Below are positions 1 to 6,380 of a DNA stretch of 12,352 nucleotides, piece after piece; position 1 is the stretch's first letter, and each line of letters opens with the position of its first letter. The position numbers were made by a program, and so were the translations under genes. The stretch is from an uncultured Bacilli bacterium (GTDB lineage: Bacteria; Bacillota_I; Bacilli_A; RF39; UBA660). Where the stretch lies: NCBI GenBank assembly GCA_910589335.1, contig CAJUTW010000035.1, forward strand, positions 4,665-17,016, given 5' to 3'. The notes under the pieces were generated by a model. It saw only the letters and a list, made by a program, of their open reading frames with translations, was not told where the DNA came from and searched no databases.

Positions 1-170
1 CCTTGAACAGTAACACCAGTAAGATAAGGATTACCTATTTTACTATCAAGCATTAATACTTGATCAAAATTAACAATATTTCCTACTTCACAATCTAATT
101 TTTCAACATAAATTTCTGATCCTTCAGTAACATAATATTGTTTTCCACCAACTTTAATTACAGCGTTCAT
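1..170 (-). CDS. rplU: 50S ribosomal protein L21, N-terminal part (gene runs off the left edge)
   Basis: L21 is a primary 23S rRNA-binding protein of the large ribosomal subunit. The 56 visible codons start MNAVIKVGGKQYYVTEGS and continue with EKLD, then G-N-I-V-N-F-D-Q-V-L-M. These match the family signature: the GGKQ turn, an acidic EG, E-K-L-D, and the V-x-F-x-x-V-L-M strand. L21 is normally about 100 residues, so roughly half is present and the C-terminal RNA-binding half lies beyond base 1. The ATG at 168-170 is preceded by the strong Shine-Dalgarno AAGGAGG, about seven bases upstream. The usual Firmicutes order is rplU, prp (the L27-cleaving protease, ysxB), rpmA, so those two genes are expected further left; this is inference. 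The leader and promoter are annotated separately. Confidence 0.96.
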   Translation of the reverse strand, partial: MNAVIKVGGKQYYVTEGSEIYVEKLDCEVGNIVNFDQVLMLDSKIGNPYLTGVTVQ

Positions 171-266
171 CAAATTACCTCCTTCTTTTTAACTTAAGAC
201 TCGCTCTTAAGGTACATTAATATGTTTTTACCTTTTCAATGCGGTTTGAGCATGAGGCGTCAAACA
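171..266 (-). promoter_or_regulatory. L21 leader: structured 5' untranslated RNA of rplU
   Basis: Between the predicted transcription start (about 265-267) and the rplU start lie about 95 transcribed bases with clear structure. From the 5' end: GTTTGA at 260-265 pairs with TCAAAC at 244-249 around a loop holding CGCCTCATGC, next to ACCGCATTGA. Then AAGGT pairs with ACCTT (arms at about 229-234 and 209-214), with an inner ACAT/ATGT stem. Last, CTTAAGA at 205-211 pairs with TCTTAAG at 193-199 around a GCGAG loop, just ahead of the Shine-Dalgarno site. The GACGCCT...CAAACCGCATTGA block and its place before rplU fit the Rfam L21 leader as I remember it. The family is thought to control synthesis of the L21-L27 operon by feedback; the ligand (presumably L21) is inferred. 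The second and third stems share bases 209-211 and cannot both form fully. Confidence 0.8.
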
Positions 267-271
267 TCTAG

Positions 272-300
272 ATTATATCATATGTGATTATTGTTGTCAA
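272..300 (-). promoter_or_regulatory. Consensus sigma-A promoter of rplU
   Basis: On the minus strand TTGACA (295-300) and TATAAT (272-277) are both perfect consensus hexamers separated by exactly 17 bases. Just upstream (about 301-330) is an A/T-tract stretch on the minus strand that could act as an UP element, as is common for ribosomal protein promoters. Transcription should begin near 265-267, which places the first leader stem at the extreme 5' end of the RNA. Confidence 0.92.
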
Positions 301-389
301 ATTTAGCTATTTTAATTTTTTTCTTTTTCCTTTCATGCACTGAATTGTTCACTTTACTTTTTACCTAACACTTTATTTCCTTTTATTTA

Positions 390-417
390 TTGTATTTAAT
401 TAAATTTATGATAAAAT
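390..417 (+). promoter_or_regulatory. Probable extended -10 promoter of the plus-strand hypothetical gene
   Basis: TTGTAT (390-395) is followed after 16 bases by TAAAAT (412-417). TG one base upstream of the -10 (409-410) gives the extended TGnTAnAAT form. The start codon at 443 is 25 bases downstream of the -10, a normal short leader. The whole interval is AT-rich, so a chance match is possible. Bases 301-389 hold no other feature I can support beyond the A/T tract behind the rplU promoter. Confidence 0.5.
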
Positions 418-442
418 TTAAGTATTAACGGAAGTGAATATT

Positions 443-940
443 ATGGAATTTTTTAATGATTATTATATAGGTTTATTGCTTTTAAACCCTCTTATTTATG
501 ATAAAAATAAAGCTACTAGAATAGTGAATGGTATAAATTATGATCCTTTTTGTGAGTGTGATATGCCAACGGCTATTTTTCAGGGAACTTTAACTCTTGT
601 TAGAAAAGTTGGAGATAAATACTGTTTAGAATATGAATCTCGATATAAAAATGAAATTATTTTAAATTTAGGTGAGACAAATAAATATGGAATTTATTTA
701 GCATATATTAAACCATTTTGTGAGGTATATCAAAAAAGACCTAAATTATTAATAAAAGAAGAAATAGAAAATGATTATGATAAAATGTGTGAACTTTTAT
801 TTAATGATGAATACTACTTATCTTTTTCTAAAATGGATAAATCTATTGTGCCTGTTATAATTAATGAAAATAATATGAATTTAGTACGTGAAGAATATTA
901 TGATAAATTTTTTAGAAATAAAACATATGAAAAAAAATAA
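443..940 (+). CDS. Conserved-looking hypothetical protein, 165 residues
   Basis: I do not recognise this family. The frame is open from a GTG at 434, but the Shine-Dalgarno-like GGAAG at 430-434 overlaps that codon and is well placed for the ATG at 443, so the protein should start MEFFNDYYIGLLLLNPL. It is rich in Tyr, Asn, Lys and Glu, has no signal peptide and no convincing membrane segment, and is probably a small soluble cytoplasmic protein. The middle (about residues 45-95) alternates hydrophobic and polar residues like a beta-sheet region. The tail is charged, ending in a Lys/Tyr-rich stretch. Cysteines occur as C-E-C near residues 36-38 and singly later, too few for an evident metal site. 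It is the only plus-strand gene here, divergent from rplU and convergent with mtnN. It has its own likely promoter and shares a terminator hairpin. Being a real gene is well supported by promoter, Shine-Dalgarno and terminator; function is unknown. Confidence 0.75.
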   Translation: MEFFNDYYIGLLLLNPLIYDKNKATRIVNGINYDPFCECDMPTAIFQGTLTLVRKVGDKYCLEYESRYKNEIILNLGETNKYGIYLAYIKPFCEVYQKRPKLLIKEEIENDYDKMCELLFNDEYYLSFSKMDKSIVPVIINENNMNLVREEYYDKFFRNKTYEKK

Positions 941-960
941 CTATCAATGATAGTTTATTT
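931..960. terminator. Small bidirectional terminator between the hypothetical gene and mtnN
   Basis: AACTATC (939-945) and GATAGTT (949-955) form a perfect 7-bp stem with a three-base loop. An A-run lies to the left (931-937) and a T-rich run to the right, so the hairpin can act on both strands. It overlaps the stop codons of both convergent genes. The stem is short and AT-rich, so termination may be weak. Confidence 0.6.
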
Positions 961-1632
961 TATTTTGAGAAGGATATCTCTCATAGCTATGGCTATTTTT
1001 TTAGCACTGGTAGTTAAAAACTCTTCATATGTTACAACGTTATTATTATTAGGAACATCAGAAATACTTCTAATAATTATAAAGGGTATATTACATAAAT
1101 AACATACTTGAGCAATACTTGCACCTTCCATTTCAACACATAGTGCTCCAAATTTGTCATTTATTTTTTTTGCCATATTATTTTCGCTGCAAAAAATATC
1201 ACCTGTTGCTATTACTCCTTTAACACCTTCAGTTATTACATTTGATGCAATATTTATTAGCATTTTATCACTTTCTATATATACTCCTACATTAGGGATA
1301 TAGCCTTTTTTATGATTAAAAGCAGTAATATCAAAATCATGTTGAACTATTTTTTCACCAATTACTATATCTCCAACTTGCAGATCATTACTAATTCCTC
1401 CTGCTACACCAATATTAAAAATATAATCTACACCTATTTTATCAATTAATATTTGAGTTGTTCTAGCTGCATTTACTTTACCAATACCTGATTCTACAAA
1501 AATACAAGTTTTATTATCAATAATTCCATAAAAGAATGTCAATTCATATATTTTTTCTATTTTTTCTATATTAATTAATTTTTTTAATTCATCTAACTCT
1601 TCTTTCATGGCAAATATTATTCCAATTTTCAT
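955..1632 (-). CDS. mtnN: 5'-methylthioadenosine/S-adenosylhomocysteine nucleosidase (MTAN, Pfs)
   Basis: This cytoplasmic enzyme hydrolyses the glycosidic bond of methylthioadenosine and S-adenosylhomocysteine (and 5'-deoxyadenosine), releasing adenine. It removes SAM by-products and feeds methionine salvage and the activated methyl cycle. The 225 residues are close to the usual 230. Family landmarks are intact: N-terminal MKIGIIFAMKEEL with the catalytic-region Glu at position 12, ESGIGKVNAA at 47-56, the GVAGG phosphorylase-like loop at 75-79, VEMEG at 166-170 (Met168 and Glu169 contact the ribose), and SDVP with the general acid Asp192. The start has a good Shine-Dalgarno (GGTAGGAG) that sits across the intergenic gap after the RNB-like gene. 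Only 15 bases separate the two genes, so they should be one transcript with mtnN last. No luxS lies nearby, so a link to autoinducer-2 cannot be argued from this window. Confidence 0.95.
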   Translation of the reverse strand: MKIGIIFAMKEELDELKKLINIEKIEKIYELTFFYGIIDNKTCIFVESGIGKVNAARTTQILIDKIGVDYIFNIGVAGGISNDLQVGDIVIGEKIVQHDFDITAFNHKKGYIPNVGVYIESDKMLINIASNVITEGVKGVIATGDIFCSENNMAKKINDKFGALCVEMEGASIAQVCYLCNIPFIIIRSISDVPNNNNVVTYEEFLTTSAKKIAIAMRDILLKIK

Positions 1633-1647
1633 ATTTACTCCTACCTT

Positions 1648-3162
1648 TTATAAATATCTAGAAATAGTTCTTGGATACGTTTTTGCTAAAGTTTTTATTC
1701 CTTCTCTTTCATTTAAATGTGCTATTATTTCATCTTTGTTATCTTTTGCATAATTTAGAGATTTCCTATTAAACAGAACTACACCTTTTTGATTTAGAAA
1801 AAAAGCTAAATTTATATTTGAAACAAATCTTCTTAATGGAGTTACTGACTGGGTATAAAAATCTATATTTTGTTTTACATATTTACCTTTTTCTCTATAG
1901 ATTGCAAACTCTGACTCTTTACCAATAAAATAATTAACTAGCAATGATGAGAATGAAACAAAATCTTTACGAGCATCTTTTAAATAATAGTTTTCTTTTT
2001 TACTAATTACTTTCTCTACCATTTCTTTGTATAAAATAAGTTCTTTAAAATTATCATCTAAACAAACATTAGATGAATTTAATTTTTTTATATCATGAAA
2101 ATTTGTTCTATTAGTAATTTTTATTTTTTTTCTAGAAACAGAATCAAATTTAATCGTTCCATCTTTTAAAATTATAAATTTAAAGTCTATAGCGATTCTC
2201 ATTTTATTTAATTTTAATGCAAGATTATTTTTTAATAAATCAGTTGGAAAAATATCAATTATTATAGGGGAATTATTTTTTGATGTTTCAATGCAAAATG
2301 ATGTTCCTCTTTTATATGCTTCTTTACAAAATTTTATATTATCTTTTAAAAAGGTTGGTACATCTGCAACGAAAACATCAAAAACATAATAATCATATTC
2401 TTTTTTTATACTAAATGCTCCATCTAAAGATACAGCAAAAGAATCATCTACAGCAATAATATTTTTTTCTGTTTCTTCTTCGAGATGGTCATAAAAGTAG
2501 TCAATAGAATCATAAAAAACTGCTGGAAATTTAGTTGGAATTTCAATTTCTTTTGTATCTAGTTTTTGTAATAATTTTAAATATACTTTATTCTTTTCTA
2601 TTTTATTGAAAATAAATTTAATTTTTTCTTTAAATATTTTAATATCTTTTTCTGCAAAGTTTTTAGTGTATGAGATTTTATTTTCAATTGCTGTTATTAA
2701 TTTCTTTATTAATTCACTTTGTTCTTCTGTTAAATTTGGTGCTAATTCCTTTTCTAAATTATTTAAATTACTTTCTATTTTAATAAAATTAATATTATTT
2801 TTTTCCATTTCATTAAAAATATTTGTTAAATATTTTATAATTCGATAACTACCTATACTTTCAATCTCATTTTTTAAATTTGCTATTTCAGTAATTTTAT
2901 TAAGACTTAATACTTTTAAAACATTTGCTCTTTTCTTTATTTTATTTAATAATATTTTATATTTATCTTCATAGAGATTTCTTTCTAGAATTTCGATAAA
3001 TTGTTCTAAATCTTGTAATTCACATTTACTACATAACTTATTTTTATCAATACGATGATTAAAATAGATAACTAAATTTTGAAGATTATAATTTTTAATA
3101 CCTCCTTTAAAGCTTATTATTTTATTCATTAATGTATTAATAGTCATATTATCTATTTTCAT
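1648..3162 (-). CDS. RNB (RNase II/RNase R) family protein with degenerate active site
   Basis: The C-terminal half is recognisably an RNB exoribonuclease domain. It has VDDSFAVSLDGA at 238-249 (the acidic metal site), VADV at 265-268, RGTS at 285-288, a stretch around 300-320 like the MLP...LSN...SLN segment, E-F-A-I-Y-R near 418-423, PLRRF at 442-446 (the SPIRRY motif), and HLNEREG at 482-488 (the H-x-S-E-R-E motif). RNase II uses four aspartates spaced D-x5-D-x-D-D. Here the positions read D239, S245, D247 and G248, so the second and fourth are lost. The first 235 residues look entirely helical and Lys/Asn-rich, with possible coiled coils, instead of the two cold-shock OB domains. There is no C-terminal S1 domain. 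Length is 504, against about 640-800 for active relatives. It may be a non-catalytic RNA-binding paralogue or a much altered nuclease. The start is supported by AAAGGGAG seven bases upstream. Confidence 0.8.
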   Translation of the reverse strand: MKIDNMTINTLMNKIISFKGGIKNYNLQNLVIYFNHRIDKNKLCSKCELQDLEQFIEILERNLYEDKYKILLNKIKKRANVLKVLSLNKITEIANLKNEIESIGSYRIIKYLTNIFNEMEKNNINFIKIESNLNNLEKELAPNLTEEQSELIKKLITAIENKISYTKNFAEKDIKIFKEKIKFIFNKIEKNKVYLKLLQKLDTKEIEIPTKFPAVFYDSIDYFYDHLEEETEKNIIAVDDSFAVSLDGAFSIKKEYDYYVFDVFVADVPTFLKDNIKFCKEAYKRGTSFCIETSKNNSPIIIDIFPTDLLKNNLALKLNKMRIAIDFKFIILKDGTIKFDSVSRKKIKITNRTNFHDIKKLNSSNVCLDDNFKELILYKEMVEKVISKKENYYLKDARKDFVSFSSLLVNYFIGKESEFAIYREKGKYVKQNIDFYTQSVTPLRRFVSNINLAFFLNQKGVVLFNRKSLNYAKDNKDEIIAHLNEREGIKTLAKTYPRTISRYL

Positions 3163-3207
3163 ATAAATTCTCCCTTTGCAATCAATTTATAAAATATTAT
3201 TGATTTA

Positions 3208-3236
3208 ATTTTAACAGATTATCAAGTATAAGAAAA
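3208..3236 (-). promoter_or_regulatory. Possible promoter for the RNB-like gene and mtnN
   Basis: In the 95-base gap after addA, the minus strand carries TAAAAT (3208-3213) preceded by TG in the extended position. A weak -35-like TTTTCT lies 17 bases further up (3231-3236). An alternative pair is TTGATA (3220-3225) with AATAAT (3196-3201), 18 bases apart. No convincing terminator hairpin follows addA in this gap, so read-through from the addBA transcript is also possible. Confidence 0.35.
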
Positions 3237-3257
3237 CATTTTTAATTATTATATATT

Positions 3258-6200
3258 CTAATTTTCTATTACTTCCCTATACTTTTCATCTAAAAGTGAA
3301 TATAAGTAACATTTTACTGGTTTTTTTGTTTTTTCTTGTATGTACTTTCTATAGCCAATTAATTGTTTATCATATGCTTCATCATCAATATTTTTTAATT
3401 TATAATCGATAATTATTAGACTTGTTTCTTTTTCTATTAATAAATCTATTATACCATGTGAACTATTATTATTTTCTTGATAAATAAATTCATATTCTTT
3501 AAACATATTATATTTCAGATTATCTTTCATTATATCGCTTTTTAAAAATGCAATAATTTTTTGTTTTATAAATGGATCTACTTTATTTAAAGTTTCTAAA
3601 TTTGAAAAATCAATTTGTTCTAAATATTGGTGAATTTGAAGTCCAAAATCTAAGAGTTTTTTTTCTTCCTGATTAATTATATGTAATGATTCTTTAGAAT
3701 AGTGCGACTCTTCTATTAAAGAATTATCAATATTTATTTCACTGACTTTTAAATGATCTTTTTGATTAGTTATATTTTCTATAGTTTCATTGTTGTTATT
3801 TAAATAATCTTTACTACCTAAAATTTCACTTTTTCTTATGTAGGGCAATAAAGATGTATAAATACTTTTCATAATTGATAGAAATGAATTATATTTCTCT
3901 CGTTCGTATAGTGGAACAATATCAATAATTTCAGTTTCTTCTTCAAGTTCTGGCATAACAATTATCATTTTCTCTTTAGCTCTGGTTACAGCTACATATA
4001 GTAATCTTATTTTTTCTGATATTTCTTCCATTTTTAAATTATTTTTTAATAATGTTTTTAAGATTGTTTCTTTATAATATTCTTCAACTTTAGGTAAAAT
4101 AATACCATATTTATTAGAAAATAAAATTTTTTCTTTTAACTCACTTGTATTAAATTTTGATGAAAATCCTGCAAAATAACATATAGGGAATTCTAATCCT
4201 TTTGATTTATGAATTGTCATAATTTTGCAACTGTTACTAGTATTACTATTAATATTAAATTTTAAATCATAATTTTCTTCAAATATTTTATTTAAATATA
4301 TATAAAAATCATATATAGTTTTTCCATTTTCTTCATAATTTTTTATTAAATTATAAAAATATTCACATCTTACTCTAAATGCTTTAATGTTACCAATACT
4401 AATTAGTTTTTCATCATAATTAAATTCTTTTAGCAAAAGTTTTAGAAATTCTGATCCACTCATATAATCAATTTTATCTACTAATTCTAAACATTTTTTA
4501 TAAAGATCTGTTTCAAAAAAAGTGTTATTTACAAATGTTTCATATATTGTTTTATCATCTGTTTTATATAGGAAACTTCTACTTATAGAAGTATAAGCAT
4601 ATTTAAAATCATTATCATAATTTTTTTCTTTTATTGAAAGAATTAATTTGAGTAGATTTTTAAGAACTAAAATATCTTCATCTTTTTTTAATGACTCATC
4701 TTTCAAAATAGCTAATGGAATATGAAGATATTCAAATATTTTTTTATATAAATTAAAATTTTTACTTTTATCTAATAAAATAACAAAGTCACTATATTCG
4801 ATATTTCTTAGCTTTAGTTCATCTTTATCAAATACTTGAAATTTTTCATTCATCTTTTTTAAGATATCATTTCCAATTATAAATGCTTCTTCTTCATCTT
4901 TCGTTAAGTTACCTAATTCATCTTTATTATAAGTAATAAGTTCAAAATCATAATTTTGCTCAGTTAAACCTTCTTGAATATATGAGTTATTTCCAAAAAC
5001 CATTCGATGGCTTTCTTTATAATCAGCACCACCTATTCTATCATCCATAAATAGATCAAATAATAAGTTAATGTTTTCTAAAACTTCTTTTCTAGAACGA
5101 AAATTTTTAAGTAAATCTATTTTTATACCTAAATCTGTATCTCTATAGCTGTCATATTTATTTTTAAAAATATATGGATTAGCATTTCTAAAACGATAGA
5201 TTGATTGTTTAATATCGCCAACCATATAAACATTATTATTAGATATTAATGATATAAATTTTTCTTGAGTGTCACTTGTATCTTGATATTCATCTACAAG
5301 TATTTCATTGAAACTTCTAACAAGTTCATCTTTAATATCAGGATTCTCATCAACAACTTTTATAGCCATTCTAGAAATATCATTAAAATTAAATATTTCT
5401 TCTTCTTTTTTCCATTTTGTAAGTTTTTCATCAAACTCTTTAAGTATTTCAATTATTATTTCGATATTATTATATGTAGCCAATATTTCTTCTTTTATTT
5501 CAGAAGTGCTAGAATAGCGGCATAGTTCTTTAATTTCTTTTAAAATGTTAAAGATAGTAGTTTTTATTTTTTTACCATTTTCGTCACTACCTTTTGGTAC
5601 TGAAATACTTTTGTAATCAAGCCCTTTTTTAAAATCTTCATAATTTTTTGCATTAAGAATTTTTGAAATATTGTCTTCTACTTTAGAAACAAAATCACCA
5701 TCAAAATAATCGTTAAGTTCTATTAATAGTTTTTTTATTATATGTTGTTTATCAAATAACAGATTAACATATTCTTTTATATAAAAGTTTAATTTTTCTT
5801 CAGTTAATTCATTTTTTAAATAGGTATTTAAATATTTTTCTTTATCATATTTTAATTCTATTTTCTTATATATATTTAGGATATAATTTTTTAACTCTTT
5901 ATCATCTTTTAGACAAAAATTGTTAATTAATGTAAGAAAGTTTTTTTTAGGAGATAAATAATTTTTATTAAATATATCTTCTAGAAGTTCATTCTTTTTT
6001 AAATCAATTATTACTTCATCACTTATTTTTATTTTGTTAGTAATATTTAATCTAGTGTGATATTTTTTTACTATAGATAGAGAAAAGGAATCAAATGTTG
6101 TTATATAGGCACTATCAATTAAGTTAGCTTCAGCTGTTAATTCTTTTGTATTTTTTATTGTTTTTCTAATTCGCTCTTTCATTTCTTTTGCAGCGGCATT

Positions 6201-6365
6201 TGTAAATGTTAATATTAATAATTCATTAATATGTACACCACTTCTTAATTTTCTTTGAACACGTGCTGTTAAAACAGCCGTTTTTCCACTACCTGCTCCA
6301 GCTGAAACTATAATATTTTTTCCTTCTAAATCAATTGCTAATTGTTGTTCTTCGGTCCATGCCAT
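3258..6365 (-). CDS. addA: AddA, helicase-nuclease subunit of the AddAB double-strand break repair complex
   Basis: AddA is the ATP-driven motor of AddAB, which unwinds and resects double-strand ends and loads RecA, the Gram-positive counterpart of RecBCD. Superfamily 1 helicase motifs, numbered from the chosen start: Q motif WTEEQQ at 3-8, Walker A SAGAGSGKT at 21-29, Walker B DEYQD at 358-362, GDIKQSIYRFRNANP at 383-397, NFRS near 421, TIHKSKGLEFP at about 717-727, and LLYVAVTRAK at 788-797. A RecB-type nuclease domain ends the protein, with G-I-I-D (Asp974), I-I-D-Y-K (Asp987, Lys989) and a downstream Q-L-x-x-Y; it is complete and should be active. The frame opens at 6374, but Shine-Dalgarno TAGGAGA abuts that ATG. 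The ATG at 6365 has nine-base spacing, so the protein is 1035 residues starting MAWTEEQQ. Bacillus AddA is about 1230, so this one is compact. It overlaps addB by 35 bases. Confidence 0.95.
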   Translation of the reverse strand: MAWTEEQQLAIDLEGKNIIVSAGAGSGKTAVLTARVQRKLRSGVHINELLILTFTNAAAKEMKERIRKTIKNTKELTAEANLIDSAYITTFDSFSLSIVKKYHTRLNITNKIKISDEVIIDLKKNELLEDIFNKNYLSPKKNFLTLINNFCLKDDKELKNYILNIYKKIELKYDKEKYLNTYLKNELTEEKLNFYIKEYVNLLFDKQHIIKKLLIELNDYFDGDFVSKVEDNISKILNAKNYEDFKKGLDYKSISVPKGSDENGKKIKTTIFNILKEIKELCRYSSTSEIKEEILATYNNIEIIIEILKEFDEKLTKWKKEEEIFNFNDISRMAIKVVDENPDIKDELVRSFNEILVDEYQDTSDTQEKFISLISNNNVYMVGDIKQSIYRFRNANPYIFKNKYDSYRDTDLGIKIDLLKNFRSRKEVLENINLLFDLFMDDRIGGADYKESHRMVFGNNSYIQEGLTEQNYDFELITYNKDELGNLTKDEEEAFIIGNDILKKMNEKFQVFDKDELKLRNIEYSDFVILLDKSKNFNLYKKIFEYLHIPLAILKDESLKKDEDILVLKNLLKLILSIKEKNYDNDFKYAYTSISRSFLYKTDDKTIYETFVNNTFFETDLYKKCLELVDKIDYMSGSEFLKLLLKEFNYDEKLISIGNIKAFRVRCEYFYNLIKNYEENGKTIYDFYIYLNKIFEENYDLKFNINSNTSNSCKIMTIHKSKGLEFPICYFAGFSSKFNTSELKEKILFSNKYGIILPKVEEYYKETILKTLLKNNLKMEEISEKIRLLYVAVTRAKEKMIIVMPELEEETEIIDIVPLYEREKYNSFLSIMKSIYTSLLPYIRKSEILGSKDYLNNNNETIENITNQKDHLKVSEINIDNSLIEESHYSKESLHIINQEEKKLLDFGLQIHQYLEQIDFSNLETLNKVDPFIKQKIIAFLKSDIMKDNLKYNMFKEYEFIYQENNNSSHGIIDLLIEKETSLIIIDYKLKNIDDEAYDKQLIGYRKYIQEKTKKPVKCYLYSLLDEKYREVIEN

Positions 6366-6380
6366 TATAATCATCTCCTA
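6331..6380 (-). promoter_or_regulatory. addB-addA translational overlap with embedded Shine-Dalgarno
   Basis: The addA ribosome-binding site TAGGAGA (6374-6380) lies within addB codons. The addA ATG at 6365 precedes the addB TGA stop (6331-6333) by 35 bases in another frame. The first in-frame ATG at 6372-6374 touches the Shine-Dalgarno and has no spacer, so 6365 is preferred. This layout suggests translational coupling, giving balanced amounts of the two subunits. Confidence 0.75.

Noticed and set aside
2606..2848. Open plus-strand frame of 80 codons
   Set aside because: It lies antisense inside the RNB-like gene, has no Shine-Dalgarno site, and its hydrophobic composition is what the complement of Lys/Asn-rich codons gives.
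5265..5525. Two overlapping plus-strand open frames (86 and 69 codons)
   Set aside because: Both are antisense to the conserved helicase part of addA, overlap each other in different frames and have no ribosome-binding site.
6331..6374. Reassigned code (TGA as Trp), as in Mycoplasma
   Set aside because: addB ends at a TGA at the expected place after the Fe-S motif, the tryptophan codons inspected are TGG, and the conserved genes are intact under the standard code.
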